Source of the DNA: UBA7803 sp040219935
GTDB taxonomy: Bacteria; Pseudomonadota; Gammaproteobacteria; Pseudomonadales; Azotimanducaceae
NCBI GenBank assembly: GCA_040219935.1
Contig: JAVJUA010000034.1
Coordinates: 158,800-222,799 of the forward strand
Direction: 5' to 3'
DNA: 64,000 nt
Shown here: piece after piece, positions 53,757-62,617 of the stretch
Layout of the letters: every line of letters starts with the position of its first letter
How positions within the stretch are numbered: position 1 is the first letter of the stretch
The notes under the pieces: model-generated
Database searches by the model: none
What the model saw: the letters and a program-made list of their open reading frames with translations, nothing else
What the model was told of the DNA's origin: nothing
Position numbers and translations under genes: made by a program

Positions 53757-54547
53757 GCGGCGGCCTGTTGCGCCGCGGCGCTGTCGTCGGGCTTGGCGTG
53801 GCGGCGCTGGGCCTGCTCTGGGCCGAGCCCGTGCACGCCCAGTCGGCGCAGACCGCCATGGACCTGCTCACCGTCAGCGACGACAGCGGCGCCACCCAGA
53901 CCTACTCGGTGACGCTGCAGGTGCTGCTGCTGATGACGGCGCTGTCGGTGCTTCCGGCGCTGCTGATCAGCATGACCTCGTTCACCCGGCTGATCATCGT
54001 GCTGGCCATCCTGCGTCAGGGTCTCGGCACCCAGCAGACCCCGTCCAACCAGATCATGATCGGCATCGCCCTGTTCCTGACCCTGTTCGTCATGGCGCCG
54101 GTGGCCGAGCGCATTCACGCCGACGCCATCACGCCCTATCTCGAGGCGCAGCTCGGCCCGGAAGAGGCCGTGGCGGCCGCGGCCAAGCCGGTGCGCGAGT
54201 TCATGCTGGCGCAGACCCGCGAGGCCGACCTCGGTCTGTTCGCCGGCATGCGCAGCAGCGTCGACGCCGATGCCGTCGACTACGCCTCGCCCGACGAGGT
54301 GCCGTTCTCGCTGCTGCTGCCGGCGTTCGTCACCAGCGAGCTGAAGACGGCGTTCCAGATCGGCTTTCTGCTGCTGATCCCGTTCCTGATCATCGATCTG
54401 GTGGTGGCCAGCGTGCTCATGTCCATGGGCATGGTGATGCTGTCGCCGCTGATCATCTCGCTGCCCTTCAAGATCATGCTGTTCGTGCTGGTGGACGGCT
54501 GGTCGCTGGTGATGAGCACCCTGGTGGGCAGCTTCTTCCTGACCTGA
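53753..54547 (+). CDS. fliP: Flagellar export gate protein FliP
   Basis: A 264-residue gate protein with a signal peptide-like N-terminus and four helices. Signatures: TYSVTLQVLLLMTALSVLPALLISMTSFTRLIIVLAILRQGLGTQQTPSNQIMIGIALFLTLFVMAP and LLPAFVTSELKTAFQIGFLLLIPFLIIDLVVASVLMSMGMVMLSP. It starts at GTG, overlapping the fliO stop. FliP, Q and R form the export pore. Confidence 0.97.
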   Translation: MSGGLLRRGAVVGLGVAALGLLWAEPVHAQSAQTAMDLLTVSDDSGATQTYSVTLQVLLLMTALSVLPALLISMTSFTRLIIVLAILRQGLGTQQTPSNQIMIGIALFLTLFVMAPVAERIHADAITPYLEAQLGPEEAVAAAAKPVREFMLAQTREADLGLFAGMRSSVDADAVDYASPDEVPFSLLLPAFVTSELKTAFQIGFLLLIPFLIIDLVVASVLMSMGMVMLSPLIISLPFKIMLFVLVDGWSLVMSTLVGSFFLT

Positions 54548-54571
54548 TTCGGCCGTCGACGGAGTAGAGCC

Positions 54572-54841
54572 ATGAGCGCGGAGCTGGTGCTGCAGATCGG
54601 AAATCAGGCGATGTGGATCGCCATGCTGATGGCGGGGCCTATCCTGCTGGTGGCGCTGCTGGTGGGCCTGGTGATCGGCATGATTCAGGCGGCCACGCAG
54701 ATTCAGGAGATGACCCTGTCGTTCATCCCCAAGCTGCTCGGCATCGTCGGCGTGCTGGTCGTCGCCGGTCCCTGGATGCTGTCGGTGATGGTGGACTGGT
54801 TCCGCACCCTCATCCTCGAGATTCCGCTGCTGATCGGCTGA
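54572..54841 (+). CDS. fliQ: Flagellar export gate protein FliQ
   Basis: An 89-residue two-helix protein, exactly the family length. The motif AMWIAMLMAGPILLVALLVGLVIGMIQAATQIQEMTLSFIPKLLGI is diagnostic. It lies 24 bp after fliP; the GTG of fliR follows after 1 bp. Confidence 0.97.
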   Translation: MSAELVLQIGNQAMWIAMLMAGPILLVALLVGLVIGMIQAATQIQEMTLSFIPKLLGIVGVLVVAGPWMLSVMVDWFRTLILEIPLLIG

Positions 54842-54842
54842 G

Positions 54843-55655
54843 GTGTCCGTGCCCCTGATGGAAGTGAGCGAAGCGCAGATCACGGCCTGGCTGTCCGGCC
54901 TGGTGTTGCCGTTCCTGCGCATCGGTGCCCTGCTGGTGGCCGCGCCCCTGTTCGGTGCCCGTACCGTGCCGGTGCGGGTGCGCATCGCCCTGGCGGTACT
55001 GATCGCGTTCCTGGTGGCACCCGTGTTCCCGCCGCCGCAGCCGGTGGCGCTGATGTCGCTGTCGGGGCTGCTGGCGGTGGCCAGCGAGATCCTGATCGGC
55101 CTGGCGCTCGGCTTTCTGGTGCAGATGATGTTTGCCGCCTTCGCCATGGCCGGCGAGATCGTGGCGCTGTCCACCGGCCTCGCCTTCGCCACCATCGTCG
55201 ACCCGGACCGCGGCGTCAGCGTGCCGCTGGTAGGCCAGTACTACATCATCTTCTCGACCCTGCTGTTCCTGGCCTTCGACGGCCATCTGGCGCTGCTCGA
55301 TCTGGCCATGCACAGCTTCGCGCCGCTGCCCGCCGGCGGCGCGCTGGCCATGACGGCGTCGTGGTGGCAGCTTGCCGCCTGGGGCTCTGACATGTATCGC
55401 GGCGCGGTGCTGGTGGCGCTGCCGGCGGCGTCGGCACTGCTGCTGGCCAACGTCGCCATGGGCCTGGTGGCGCGCAGCGCGCCGCAGCTCAACATCTTCG
55501 CCGTCGGCTTTCCTGTGACGCTGCTGCTCGGCCTGGTGTTCCTGCTGCTCACCCTGCCGGCGCTGGCGCCCCAACTCGTGAGCTTGCTGGAGAGCGCGCT
55601 CGGCCGCGGCGGCGATCTGCTGCTCGGCGCGACGGCAGCGGGGCCGCGGCCGTGA
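54843..55655 (+). CDS. fliR: Flagellar export gate protein FliR
   Basis: A 270-residue protein with about six helices, starting at GTG. Signatures: WLSGLVLPFLRIGALLVAAPLFGARTVPVRVRIALAVLIAFLVAP and VQMMFAAFAMAGEIVALSTGLAFATIVDP. It completes the FliPQR pore. The stop overlaps the flhB GTG. Confidence 0.96.
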   Translation: MSVPLMEVSEAQITAWLSGLVLPFLRIGALLVAAPLFGARTVPVRVRIALAVLIAFLVAPVFPPPQPVALMSLSGLLAVASEILIGLALGFLVQMMFAAFAMAGEIVALSTGLAFATIVDPDRGVSVPLVGQYYIIFSTLLFLAFDGHLALLDLAMHSFAPLPAGGALAMTASWWQLAAWGSDMYRGAVLVALPAASALLLANVAMGLVARSAPQLNIFAVGFPVTLLLGLVFLLLTLPALAPQLVSLLESALGRGGDLLLGATAAGPRP

Positions 55656-56794
55656 GCCAGAACGACAGCGCTCAAGAACGCACCGAACGCCCGACTCCGA
55701 AGCGGCTGCTGGATGCCCGCAAGAAGGGTCAGGTGCCGCGCTCGCGGGAACTCAACACCCTGGCGGTGATGCTGGCCGGCGCGCTGGCGTTCATGGTCTT
55801 CGGCGGCTGGATGATGGACGGCCTGCGGGCGCTGGCCGTCACCGGCCTGAGCCCCACCCAGGGGGCGGCGCTGACGCCGGCCGGCGTGGTGGACGCGCTG
55901 TTCGCCGCCGGTGCCCAGGCGCTCACCGTGCTGCTGCCGCTGCTGGCGATGCTGCTGGTCGCCACCCTGGCCGGGCCGGCGCTGATGGGCGGCCTGATCA
56001 TCAGCGCCGAAGCGGCCAAGCCGAAGATGTCGCGCCTCAACCCGCTGTCGGGCCTGAAGCGCATCTTCGGCATGCAGGGGCTGATGGAGCTGTTCAAGAC
56101 CCTGCTCAAGTTCGCCGTGCTCACCGGCCTCGGCTGCGCGCTGCTGTGGTCGGTGTCGGACGAGCTGCTGACCCTGGGCCGCGGCGCCGTGGAGGCGGAT
56201 CTGGCGCGCTCGTCGCGCATCGTGCTGCTGGCCTTCTTCGTCATGGTGGGCGGCCTGGTGCTGGTGGCCGCCGTGGACGCGCCGTTCCAGCTCTACAACC
56301 ACGTCAAGCAGCTTCGCATGACCCGCCAGGAGGTGCGCGACGAGCTCAAGGAGGTGGAAGGCAACCCGGAGATGAAGGCGCGGGTGCGGCGCACCCAGCA
56401 GGAGATGGCCAACCGCCGGATGATGGAGGCCGTGCCCACCGCCGACGTGGTGATCACCAACCCCACCCATTACGCGGTGGCGCTGAAGTACGGCGACCGG
56501 CCCGACCAGGCGCCGCGGCTGGTGGCCAAGGGTCGCGACCTGGTGGCCGCCACCATCCGCGAGCTGGCCGAAGCCCATGGCGTCGTGGTGTGCTCGGCGC
56601 CGCCGCTGGCGCGGGCCATCTACTTCAACACCCGGCTGGGGCAGGAGATTCCCGCCGCCCTGTACCTGGCGGTTGCCCGGGTGCTGGCCTGGGTCTACCA
56701 GGTGCGCGATGCCGGCCGCGACAGCCGGCCCGAGTTCCCCGGCGACCTGCCGGTGCCCGCTGAGCTTCTGAACCATCGGAGATCGCCCGCATGA
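55652..56794 (+). CDS. flhB: Export specificity switch protein FlhB
   Basis: A 380-residue protein. N-terminal ERTERPTPKRLLDARKKGQVPRSRELNT, four helices, and a cytoplasmic C-terminal domain with the autocleavage motif NPTH (VVITNPTHYAVALKY, ~residue 270). FlhB responds to FliK to switch export from hook to filament proteins. GTG start; the end overlaps flhA (ATGA). Confidence 0.97.
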   Translation: MSQNDSAQERTERPTPKRLLDARKKGQVPRSRELNTLAVMLAGALAFMVFGGWMMDGLRALAVTGLSPTQGAALTPAGVVDALFAAGAQALTVLLPLLAMLLVATLAGPALMGGLIISAEAAKPKMSRLNPLSGLKRIFGMQGLMELFKTLLKFAVLTGLGCALLWSVSDELLTLGRGAVEADLARSSRIVLLAFFVMVGGLVLVAAVDAPFQLYNHVKQLRMTRQEVRDELKEVEGNPEMKARVRRTQQEMANRRMMEAVPTADVVITNPTHYAVALKYGDRPDQAPRLVAKGRDLVAATIRELAEAHGVVVCSAPPLARAIYFNTRLGQEIPAALYLAVARVLAWVYQVRDAGRDSRPEFPGDLPVPAELLNHRRSPA

Positions 56795-58941
56795 CCGCAA
56801 CCACCGCCTCCGTGTCGCGCCTGCAGCTCCTGGGCCTCGGCGCGCCGCTGCTGCTGGTGACGCTGCTCGGCATGATGGTGCTGCCGATGCCGCCCTGGCT
56901 GCTGGACGCGTTCTTCACGTTCAACATCGCGCTGTCGCTGATCGTCATCCTGATCACCGTCTACAGCCGGCGGCCGCTGGACTTCAGCGTCTTCCCCACG
57001 GTGCTGCTGGTGGCCACGCTGCTGCGCCTGGCGCTCAACATCGCCTCCACCCGGGTGGTGCTGCTGCACGGCCACACCGGCACCGACGCCGCTGGGCGCG
57101 TGATCGAGGCGTTCGGCGAGTTCGTGGTGGGCGGCAACTACGCGGTCGGCCTGGTGGTGTTCGCGATTCTGGTGGTCATCAACTTCGTGGTGGTGACCAA
57201 GGGCGCGGGACGCGTGTCCGAGGTGTCGGCACGGTTCACCCTGGACGCCATGCCCGGCAAGCAGATGGCCATCGACGCCGACCTGTCCGCCGGCATCATC
57301 AGTCAGGAGGAGGCGCGGGCGCGGCGTGACGAGATCCGTCAGGAGGCCGACTTCTACGGCTCCATGGACGGCGCCAGCAAGTTCGTGCGCGGCGATGCCG
57401 TGGCCGGCATCCTGATCCTGTTCATCAACATCTTCGGTGGCCTGATCATCGGCACCGTGACCCACGGCATGGCGCTGTCGGACGCCGCCACCAACTACGT
57501 GCTGCTCAGCATCGGCGACGGCCTGGTGGCTCAGGTGCCCTCCCTGGTGCTGTCTACCGCCACCGCCATCATCGTCACCCGCGTTTCCTCCTCCCAGGAC
57601 ATGGGCGAGCAGATCAGCGAGCAGCTCTTCGGCAGCCCGCGTGCCCTGTACGTGGCCGCCGCCGTGCTCACGGCGCTCGGCCTGGTGCCGGGCATGCCGA
57701 GCCTGGTGTTCCTGGTGCTGGCCGGCATCCTGGCCGGATGCGGCTACATGCTGGCCCAGCGCCGGACGGCGGCAACCGCGGCCGCCGGCGATGGCGAGGC
57801 GCCGGAGGCGCCGGCGGCGGCCGAATCCCGGGACCTGTCCTGGGACGACGTGCCGCCCGTCGACCTGCTCGGCCTCGAGCTCGGCTACCGGCTGATCCCG
57901 CTGGTGGACGAGCGTCAGGGCGGCGGCCTGATGGCGCGCATCAAGGGCGTGCGCCGCAAGCTGTCGCAGGAGCTCGGCTTCCTGATGCAGCCAGTGCACA
58001 TCCGCGACAACCTGGACCTGCCCCCCACCAGCTACCGGGTCAGCCTGCACGGCGTGCCGGTGGCCGAGGCCGAGGTGCGTCCGGACCGGGAACTCGCCAT
58101 CAACCCGGGCCGCGTCTACGGCCAGGTGCGCGGCGAGCCCACCCGCGATCCCGCCTTCGGCCTGGAGGCGGTGTGGATCGACCCCGCCGATCACGACGAG
58201 GCCATCGGCCTCGGCTACACGGTGGTGGACGTGCCCACCGTCATCGCCACCGACCTGTCCCGCATCTTCAAGGAGCATGCCCACGAGCTGCTCGGCCACG
58301 AGGAGGTGCAGAAGCTGCTGGACGTGCTCGCCAGCCACCACCCGAAGCTGGCGGAGGCGCTGGTGCCCAAGGCCATGGAGCTGAACCAGGTGCTGCGCGT
58401 GCTGCAGGCGCTGCTGGCCGAAGAGGTACCGATCCGCGACATGCGCACCATCGCCGAAACTCTGACGCAGCATGCCGGCCAGAGTCAGGATTCCGACGCG
58501 CTGGTGCGTGCGGTGCGAGGCGCGCTGGGCCGCGCCATCGTCCAGAACATCGCCGGCGGCAGCGATTCCGTGCCTCTGATCGCCCTCGACCCCGCCCTGG
58601 AACAGATGTTGCAGAGCACCTTGGGCACTGCCGGCGGACAAGGCGCCGATGCCGGCCGGGCGACCCTGGAGCCTGGCATGGCCGAGTCGCTGCAGCGCGC
58701 CATTCGCGAACTGGTGGAGAGACAGGAAATGCAGGGTGAACCCGCCGTGCTGGTGGTGCTGCCGGATCTGCGGCTGTGGCTGTCGCGCTGGCTGCGGCCG
58801 ACCCTGCGCGGGCTGCACGTGCTCGCCTACACCGAAATACCGGACAACCGCGCGGTGCGGGTCGTGGCCACGGTAGGCCGTGACCAGGTGACCCGCAGCG
58901 GCGCGGCCAACCGGGCCGCCTCAGAAGGAATCGCATCATGA
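56791..58941 (+). CDS. flhA: Flagellar export gate protein FlhA
   Basis: A 716-residue protein with about eight N-terminal helices (~15-325) and a large cytoplasmic docking domain. The FHIPEP-family signature is in SVFPTVLLVATLLRLALNIASTRVVL, and the cytoplasmic loop has VVTKGAGRVSEVSARFTLDAMPGKQMAIDADLSAGII. FlhA drives proton-coupled export and docks chaperone-substrate complexes. The stop overlaps the flhF start. Confidence 0.98.
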   Translation: MTATTASVSRLQLLGLGAPLLLVTLLGMMVLPMPPWLLDAFFTFNIALSLIVILITVYSRRPLDFSVFPTVLLVATLLRLALNIASTRVVLLHGHTGTDAAGRVIEAFGEFVVGGNYAVGLVVFAILVVINFVVVTKGAGRVSEVSARFTLDAMPGKQMAIDADLSAGIISQEEARARRDEIRQEADFYGSMDGASKFVRGDAVAGILILFINIFGGLIIGTVTHGMALSDAATNYVLLSIGDGLVAQVPSLVLSTATAIIVTRVSSSQDMGEQISEQLFGSPRALYVAAAVLTALGLVPGMPSLVFLVLAGILAGCGYMLAQRRTAATAAAGDGEAPEAPAAAESRDLSWDDVPPVDLLGLELGYRLIPLVDERQGGGLMARIKGVRRKLSQELGFLMQPVHIRDNLDLPPTSYRVSLHGVPVAEAEVRPDRELAINPGRVYGQVRGEPTRDPAFGLEAVWIDPADHDEAIGLGYTVVDVPTVIATDLSRIFKEHAHELLGHEEVQKLLDVLASHHPKLAEALVPKAMELNQVLRVLQALLAEEVPIRDMRTIAETLTQHAGQSQDSDALVRAVRGALGRAIVQNIAGGSDSVPLIALDPALEQMLQSTLGTAGGQGADAGRATLEPGMAESLQRAIRELVERQEMQGEPAVLVVLPDLRLWLSRWLRPTLRGLHVLAYTEIPDNRAVRVVATVGRDQVTRSGAANRAASEGIAS

Positions 58942-60251
58942 GAATCGACCGCTTCTTCGCGCCCGACATGCGCCGCGCCATCGCCCGGGTGCGCAGCGAG
59001 CACGGCCCGGATGCCGTGATCGTCTCCAGCCGCTCGGTGGACGGTGGCGTCGAGATCGTGGCTGCCGTGGACTACGACCAGGAGCTGATGGCGCAGATGG
59101 TGGCCCAGGAGGCGGAGCCGGAGACCCCGGAAGCCGTGGTCGCCGCGGCGATCCCCGCCGCAGCGCTCCCCGCCGCAGCGGCCCCCGCTGCAGCACCGGC
59201 TGCTGCTTCGGCCCCGGGCCTGGAGGCGCTGCAGCGTGAGCTGGAAGCCATGCGCCGGCAGCTCGATCAGCGGCTGGCGCAGTTCGTGGCCGCCGAGCGC
59301 GGCGGTGCTGCCGCGGCTGATGCCCCGGGGGCGACCCCGGAGCAGGCGCTGCTGCGCCGTCAGGTGGGCGCGCTGGGCATCGAAGCGGAGCTGGCCGAAG
59401 CGCTGGTGGCCGAGGCGTTGGCCGGCGACGCGGCCGGTCCCGAAGCGGGCACGCCCTGGCAGCGGGTGGTGCGGGCGCTGGCACGCCGCATCGACGTGGT
59501 GGCGCAGGATCCGGTAGATGCCGGCGGCGTGATCGCCCTGGTCGGTCCCACCGGGGTCGGCAAGACCACCACCATCGCCAAGCTGGCCGCCCGCCATTGC
59601 CTGAAGCATGGCCCGCAGTCGCTGGTGCTGGTCAGCACCGACGACTTCCGGGTCGGCGCAGAGCGGCAGCTCGAAGCCTTCGGCGCCATCCTCGGCGTGC
59701 CCGTGCGCCGGGCCGCCGACGCACAATCGCTGGCGCGCGTGCTCGGCAGCCGCCGCGAGGGACAACTCATGCTGATCGATACCGCCGGTCTGGCGCCGCG
59801 CGACCAGCGTCTGAAGGCCGGCCTGGAGCGGCTGCGCGAGATCGCCGAGATCCGCACCTACCTGGTGCTGCCGGCCAACGTCCAGGCGTCGGTGCTGCGG
59901 CGCACCGTGCGCCGCTTCGCCGCGGCTGGCCTGGCCGGCGTGGCGCTCACCAAGATCGACGAGGCGGACGGCCTCGGCGCGGCGCTGTCGGTGCTGATTT
60001 CCGAGCGCCTGCCCGTGGCCTGGCTGTCCGATGGCCAGCGCGTTCCCGAAGACCTGAAGCTGGCGCGCTCGCTGCACCTCATCTCCTGGGCGTCGGTGCC
60101 GCCGGCGCTGGCGGACGAGGCGCGCCTGCAGGCGCGCCTGCAGGCCCGATCCCAACTCCGTAACGAGAGTTGGCCCCAGACCCGGACCGCAAGCGCGGCT
60201 GCGGCTGCGGCCGCCAGCAATGAGAAGGAGGCCTGCCATGCTGCGGTCTGA
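58938..60251 (+). CDS. flhF: Flagellar placement GTPase FlhF
   Basis: A 437-residue SRP-type GTPase. The basic N-terminus (MRIDRFFAPDMRRAIARVRSEHGPDAVIVSSRSV) is followed by an Ala/Pro linker (~55-95), the N domain, and the G domain: G1 GPTGVGKTTTIAKLA (~residue 200), G2-like STDDFRVGAERQLEAF, G3 DTAGLAPRDQR and G4 TKIDEADGLGAALS. It positions the nascent flagellum at the cell pole. The last 14 bp overlap flhG. Confidence 0.97.
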   Translation: MRIDRFFAPDMRRAIARVRSEHGPDAVIVSSRSVDGGVEIVAAVDYDQELMAQMVAQEAEPETPEAVVAAAIPAAALPAAAAPAAAPAAASAPGLEALQRELEAMRRQLDQRLAQFVAAERGGAAAADAPGATPEQALLRRQVGALGIEAELAEALVAEALAGDAAGPEAGTPWQRVVRALARRIDVVAQDPVDAGGVIALVGPTGVGKTTTIAKLAARHCLKHGPQSLVLVSTDDFRVGAERQLEAFGAILGVPVRRAADAQSLARVLGSRREGQLMLIDTAGLAPRDQRLKAGLERLREIAEIRTYLVLPANVQASVLRRTVRRFAAAGLAGVALTKIDEADGLGAALSVLISERLPVAWLSDGQRVPEDLKLARSLHLISWASVPPALADEARLQARLQARSQLRNESWPQTRTASAAAAAAASNEKEACHAAV

Positions 60252-61131
60252 ACTGACGGTGCCCGAACTCGCCGGACAGGCTGCCGGCCTGCGCCGGCTC
60301 GCCGGCGGCGCGCCCACTCGCGTGATCACCGTGACCAGCGGCAAGGGCGGGGTCGGCAAGACCAGCGTCGCCGTCAACCTGGCGGTATCGTTGGCGCGGC
60401 GCGGCCAGAGCGTGTTGCTGCTCGATGCCGACCTCGGCCTCGCCAACGTCGACGTGCTGCTCGGCCTGCAGCCGCGCGCCACCCTGGCTCAGGTGCTGGA
60501 CGGCTCGCTGTCGCTGGAGGACGTGATGGTGGAAGGCCCGGCCGGCCTGCAGGTGGTGCCGGCGGCGTCGGGCGTCAGCGCCATGGCCAATCTGGGCGTG
60601 CGCGAGCAGGGTGGCCTGATTGCTGCCTTCTCCGAGCTGCCGATGGCGCCGGACGTGGTGGTGGTCGACACCGCGTCGGGCATCGGTCACGCGGTAACCA
60701 GCTTCTGCCAGGCGGCCCACGAGCTGGTGGTGGTGGCCTGCGACGATCCGGCATCCATCACCGACGCCTACGCGCTGATCAAGGTGCTGTCCCGGGAGCG
60801 GGGCGTGCGCCGCTTCCGCCTGCTCGGCAACCGGCTGCGCGACGATGCCCACGGCCGCCGTCTGCACAAGGCGCTGCAGGTGGTATGCGACCGCTTCCTC
60901 GACGTGTCGCTCGACTACCTCGGCTTCGTCCCCGAAGACCGCATGATGGGACGCGCCGCGAGGTCGCAGCGTGCGCTGGTCGACGTTTTTCCGGCCAGCC
61001 CGGCTGCGCTGGCCCTCAAGAAGCTGACCCGCCTGGCCGATAACGGAATGAGCAGGCCCGCGGTGAGCGGTGGTCTGGGCTTCTTCGTCGATCGGGCCGT
61101 GGCGGCACGGCCGGCGGTGACGGCCGCCTGA
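60238..61131 (+). CDS. flhG: FlhG/FleN flagellar number-control ATPase
   Basis: A 297-residue MinD-like ATPase. The start at ATG 60238 is chosen because AGAAGGAGG lies just before it; an in-frame ATG at 60220 would put that site inside the gene. Motifs: N-terminal activation helix resembling DQAxxLR (ELAGQAAGLRRLAGG), deviant Walker A TSGKGGVGKTSVAVNLA, DADLGLANVDVLLGL and VVDTASGIG. In Pseudomonas FleN also binds FleQ to limit flagellar transcription. The membrane-targeting C-terminal helix is weak. Confidence 0.95.
   Translation: MLRSELTVPELAGQAAGLRRLAGGAPTRVITVTSGKGGVGKTSVAVNLAVSLARRGQSVLLLDADLGLANVDVLLGLQPRATLAQVLDGSLSLEDVMVEGPAGLQVVPAASGVSAMANLGVREQGGLIAAFSELPMAPDVVVVDTASGIGHAVTSFCQAAHELVVVACDDPASITDAYALIKVLSRERGVRRFRLLGNRLRDDAHGRRLHKALQVVCDRFLDVSLDYLGFVPEDRMMGRAARSQRALVDVFPASPAALALKKLTRLADNGMSRPAVSGGLGFFVDRAVAARPAVTAA
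61016..61043 (+). promoter_or_regulatory. Candidate sigma-28 promoter inside flhG
   Basis: TCAAG (61016-61020), 15 nt, then GCCGATAA (61036-61043), a perfect -10 match, ~90 bp upstream of fliA. The spacer is one base longer than in the fliC promoter. It would allow autoregulation of fliA and late expression of motCD. Being intragenic, it may also be chance. Confidence 0.4.
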
Positions 61132-61133
61132 CC

Positions 61134-61847
61134 ATGTATCCCGCGAGGCAGCCGAATGATGCCCGGACGGTGGAGGCGCATCTCGACCTGGTACGTCGGA
61201 TCGCCCATCACCTGATGGCCAGGCTGCCGCCCAGCGTGCAGGTGGACGACCTGATTCAGGCCGGAGCCATTGGCCTGATGGGTGCGATTCGTGACTACCA
61301 GGAAGGACACGGTGCGAGCTTTACCACCTATGCCGGAATCCGCATTCGCGGCGCCATGCTGGACGAGATCCGTCGCCAGGACTGGGCGCCACGGTCGAGC
61401 TTCCGGGATGCCCGCAGGATCAGCGATGCGATCCATGCGGTGGAGAGTCGGACCGGCCGTGAGGCCACCGATCGCCAGGTAGCCGCTGAGCTCGGCGTCG
61501 CCGCCGACGACTACCAGAAGCTGCTGCAGAAGGTCACGGAGACCCGTCTGCTGAGCCTGGAGGCGTCTCTGGAGAGCGGCGATCAGGGGCTGCAGCCGGT
61601 GGCCGTCGAGGACGACGACCCGCTGGCCGCCTGCCTGCAGAGCGGCTTCGGTGACGCCCTCGCCGAGGCCGTGAATGGGTTGCCGGAACGGGAGCGGCTG
61701 GTGTTGGCGCTGTATTACGACGAGGAGCTGAACCTGAAGGAGATCGGAGCCGTCATCGGCGTGACCGAGTCGCGAGTCTGCCAGATCCACGGCCAGGCGC
61801 TGGCGCGGCTGAAGGCCCGGCTCGGCGACTGGTACACGGCGGACTGA
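61134..61847 (+). CDS. fliA: Flagellar sigma-28 factor FliA
   Basis: A 237-residue sigma factor. Region 2 (DDLIQAGAIGLMGAIRDYQEGHGASFTTYAGIRIRGAMLDEIRRQDW), region 3 (AVESRTGREATDRQVAAELGV) and region 4 with its helix-turn-helix (YYDEELNLKEIGAVIGVTESRVCQIHGQALARLK) are all visible. It transcribes fliC and flgMN through the promoters listed. It begins 2 bp after flhG; motC follows 12 bp later, with no cheY or cheZ between. Confidence 0.98.
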   Translation: MYPARQPNDARTVEAHLDLVRRIAHHLMARLPPSVQVDDLIQAGAIGLMGAIRDYQEGHGASFTTYAGIRIRGAMLDEIRRQDWAPRSSFRDARRISDAIHAVESRTGREATDRQVAAELGVAADDYQKLLQKVTETRLLSLEASLESGDQGLQPVAVEDDDPLAACLQSGFGDALAEAVNGLPERERLVLALYYDEELNLKEIGAVIGVTESRVCQIHGQALARLKARLGDWYTAD

Positions 61848-61859
61848 TCCCGGCAACGC

Positions 61860-62600
61860 ATGGACATTCTCAGCATCATCGGACTGGTTGCCGGCATCGT
61901 CGCCATCATCGGCGGCAGCATGCTCAAGGGCAGCGGCATTGCGGCCCTGATCAACGGCGCCGCTTTCCTGATCGTGGTGGTGGGCACCTTCGCGGCGGTG
62001 CTGCTGCAGGTGCGCATGCCGGTGTTCATGCATGCGTTCAACATCGTCCGCTGGATCTTCGTGAACCCGGTGGGCAGCGGCGAGGCGACCCTGCAGCAGG
62101 TGCTGAACTGGAGCCAGGTGGCCCGCAAGGAAGGCCTGCTCGGTCTCGAGGACATGGCCGAGCAGGAGCCCGACGACTTCGTGCGCAAGGGCCTGCAGCT
62201 ACTGGTGGACGGCGCCGAGCCCGAGACCATCCGCAACATCATGGAGGTGGAGGTCTCCACCCGCGAGCACGTCGACCAGCAGGCGGCCAAGGTGTTCGAG
62301 AGCCTCGGCATCTACTCGCCCACCCTCGGCATCATCGGCGCGGTGATGGGCCTGATGGCGGTGATGCAGAACCTGTCGGAGCCCGAGAAGCTCGGTCCCG
62401 GCATCGCCGCCGCCTTCGTCGCCACCATCTACGGCATCGCGCTGGCCAACCTGATCTTCCTGCCCATCGGCAACAAGCTGAAGGGCATCGTCGCCAGCAC
62501 CGTCAGCCAGCGCGAGCTGATCGTCGACGGACTGGTGGCCATCGCCCGCGGCGACAGCCCGCGCAACATCGAGTCGCGCTTGCGCGGCTACCTGCATTGA
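61860..62600 (+). CDS. motC: Flagellar stator protein MotC (MotA family)
   Basis: A 246-residue four-helix stator subunit. N-terminal LSIIGLVAGIVAIIGGSMLKGSGIAALINGAAFLIVVVGTFAAVLL (helices 1-2), a cytoplasmic domain with LLVDGAEPETIRNIMEVEVSTREH, and helices 3-4 YSPTLGIIGAVMGLMAVMQNLSEPEKLGPGIAAAFVATIYGIALANLIFLP. The PTLG and Pro-bearing loops are the torque-region hallmarks. It is MotC/PomA-like. It overlaps the upstream extension of motD. Confidence 0.95.
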   Translation: MDILSIIGLVAGIVAIIGGSMLKGSGIAALINGAAFLIVVVGTFAAVLLQVRMPVFMHAFNIVRWIFVNPVGSGEATLQQVLNWSQVARKEGLLGLEDMAEQEPDDFVRKGLQLLVDGAEPETIRNIMEVEVSTREHVDQQAAKVFESLGIYSPTLGIIGAVMGLMAVMQNLSEPEKLGPGIAAAFVATIYGIALANLIFLPIGNKLKGIVASTVSQRELIVDGLVAIARGDSPRNIESRLRGYLH

Positions 62601-62617
62601 CCACGCTGCAGTTAGGC

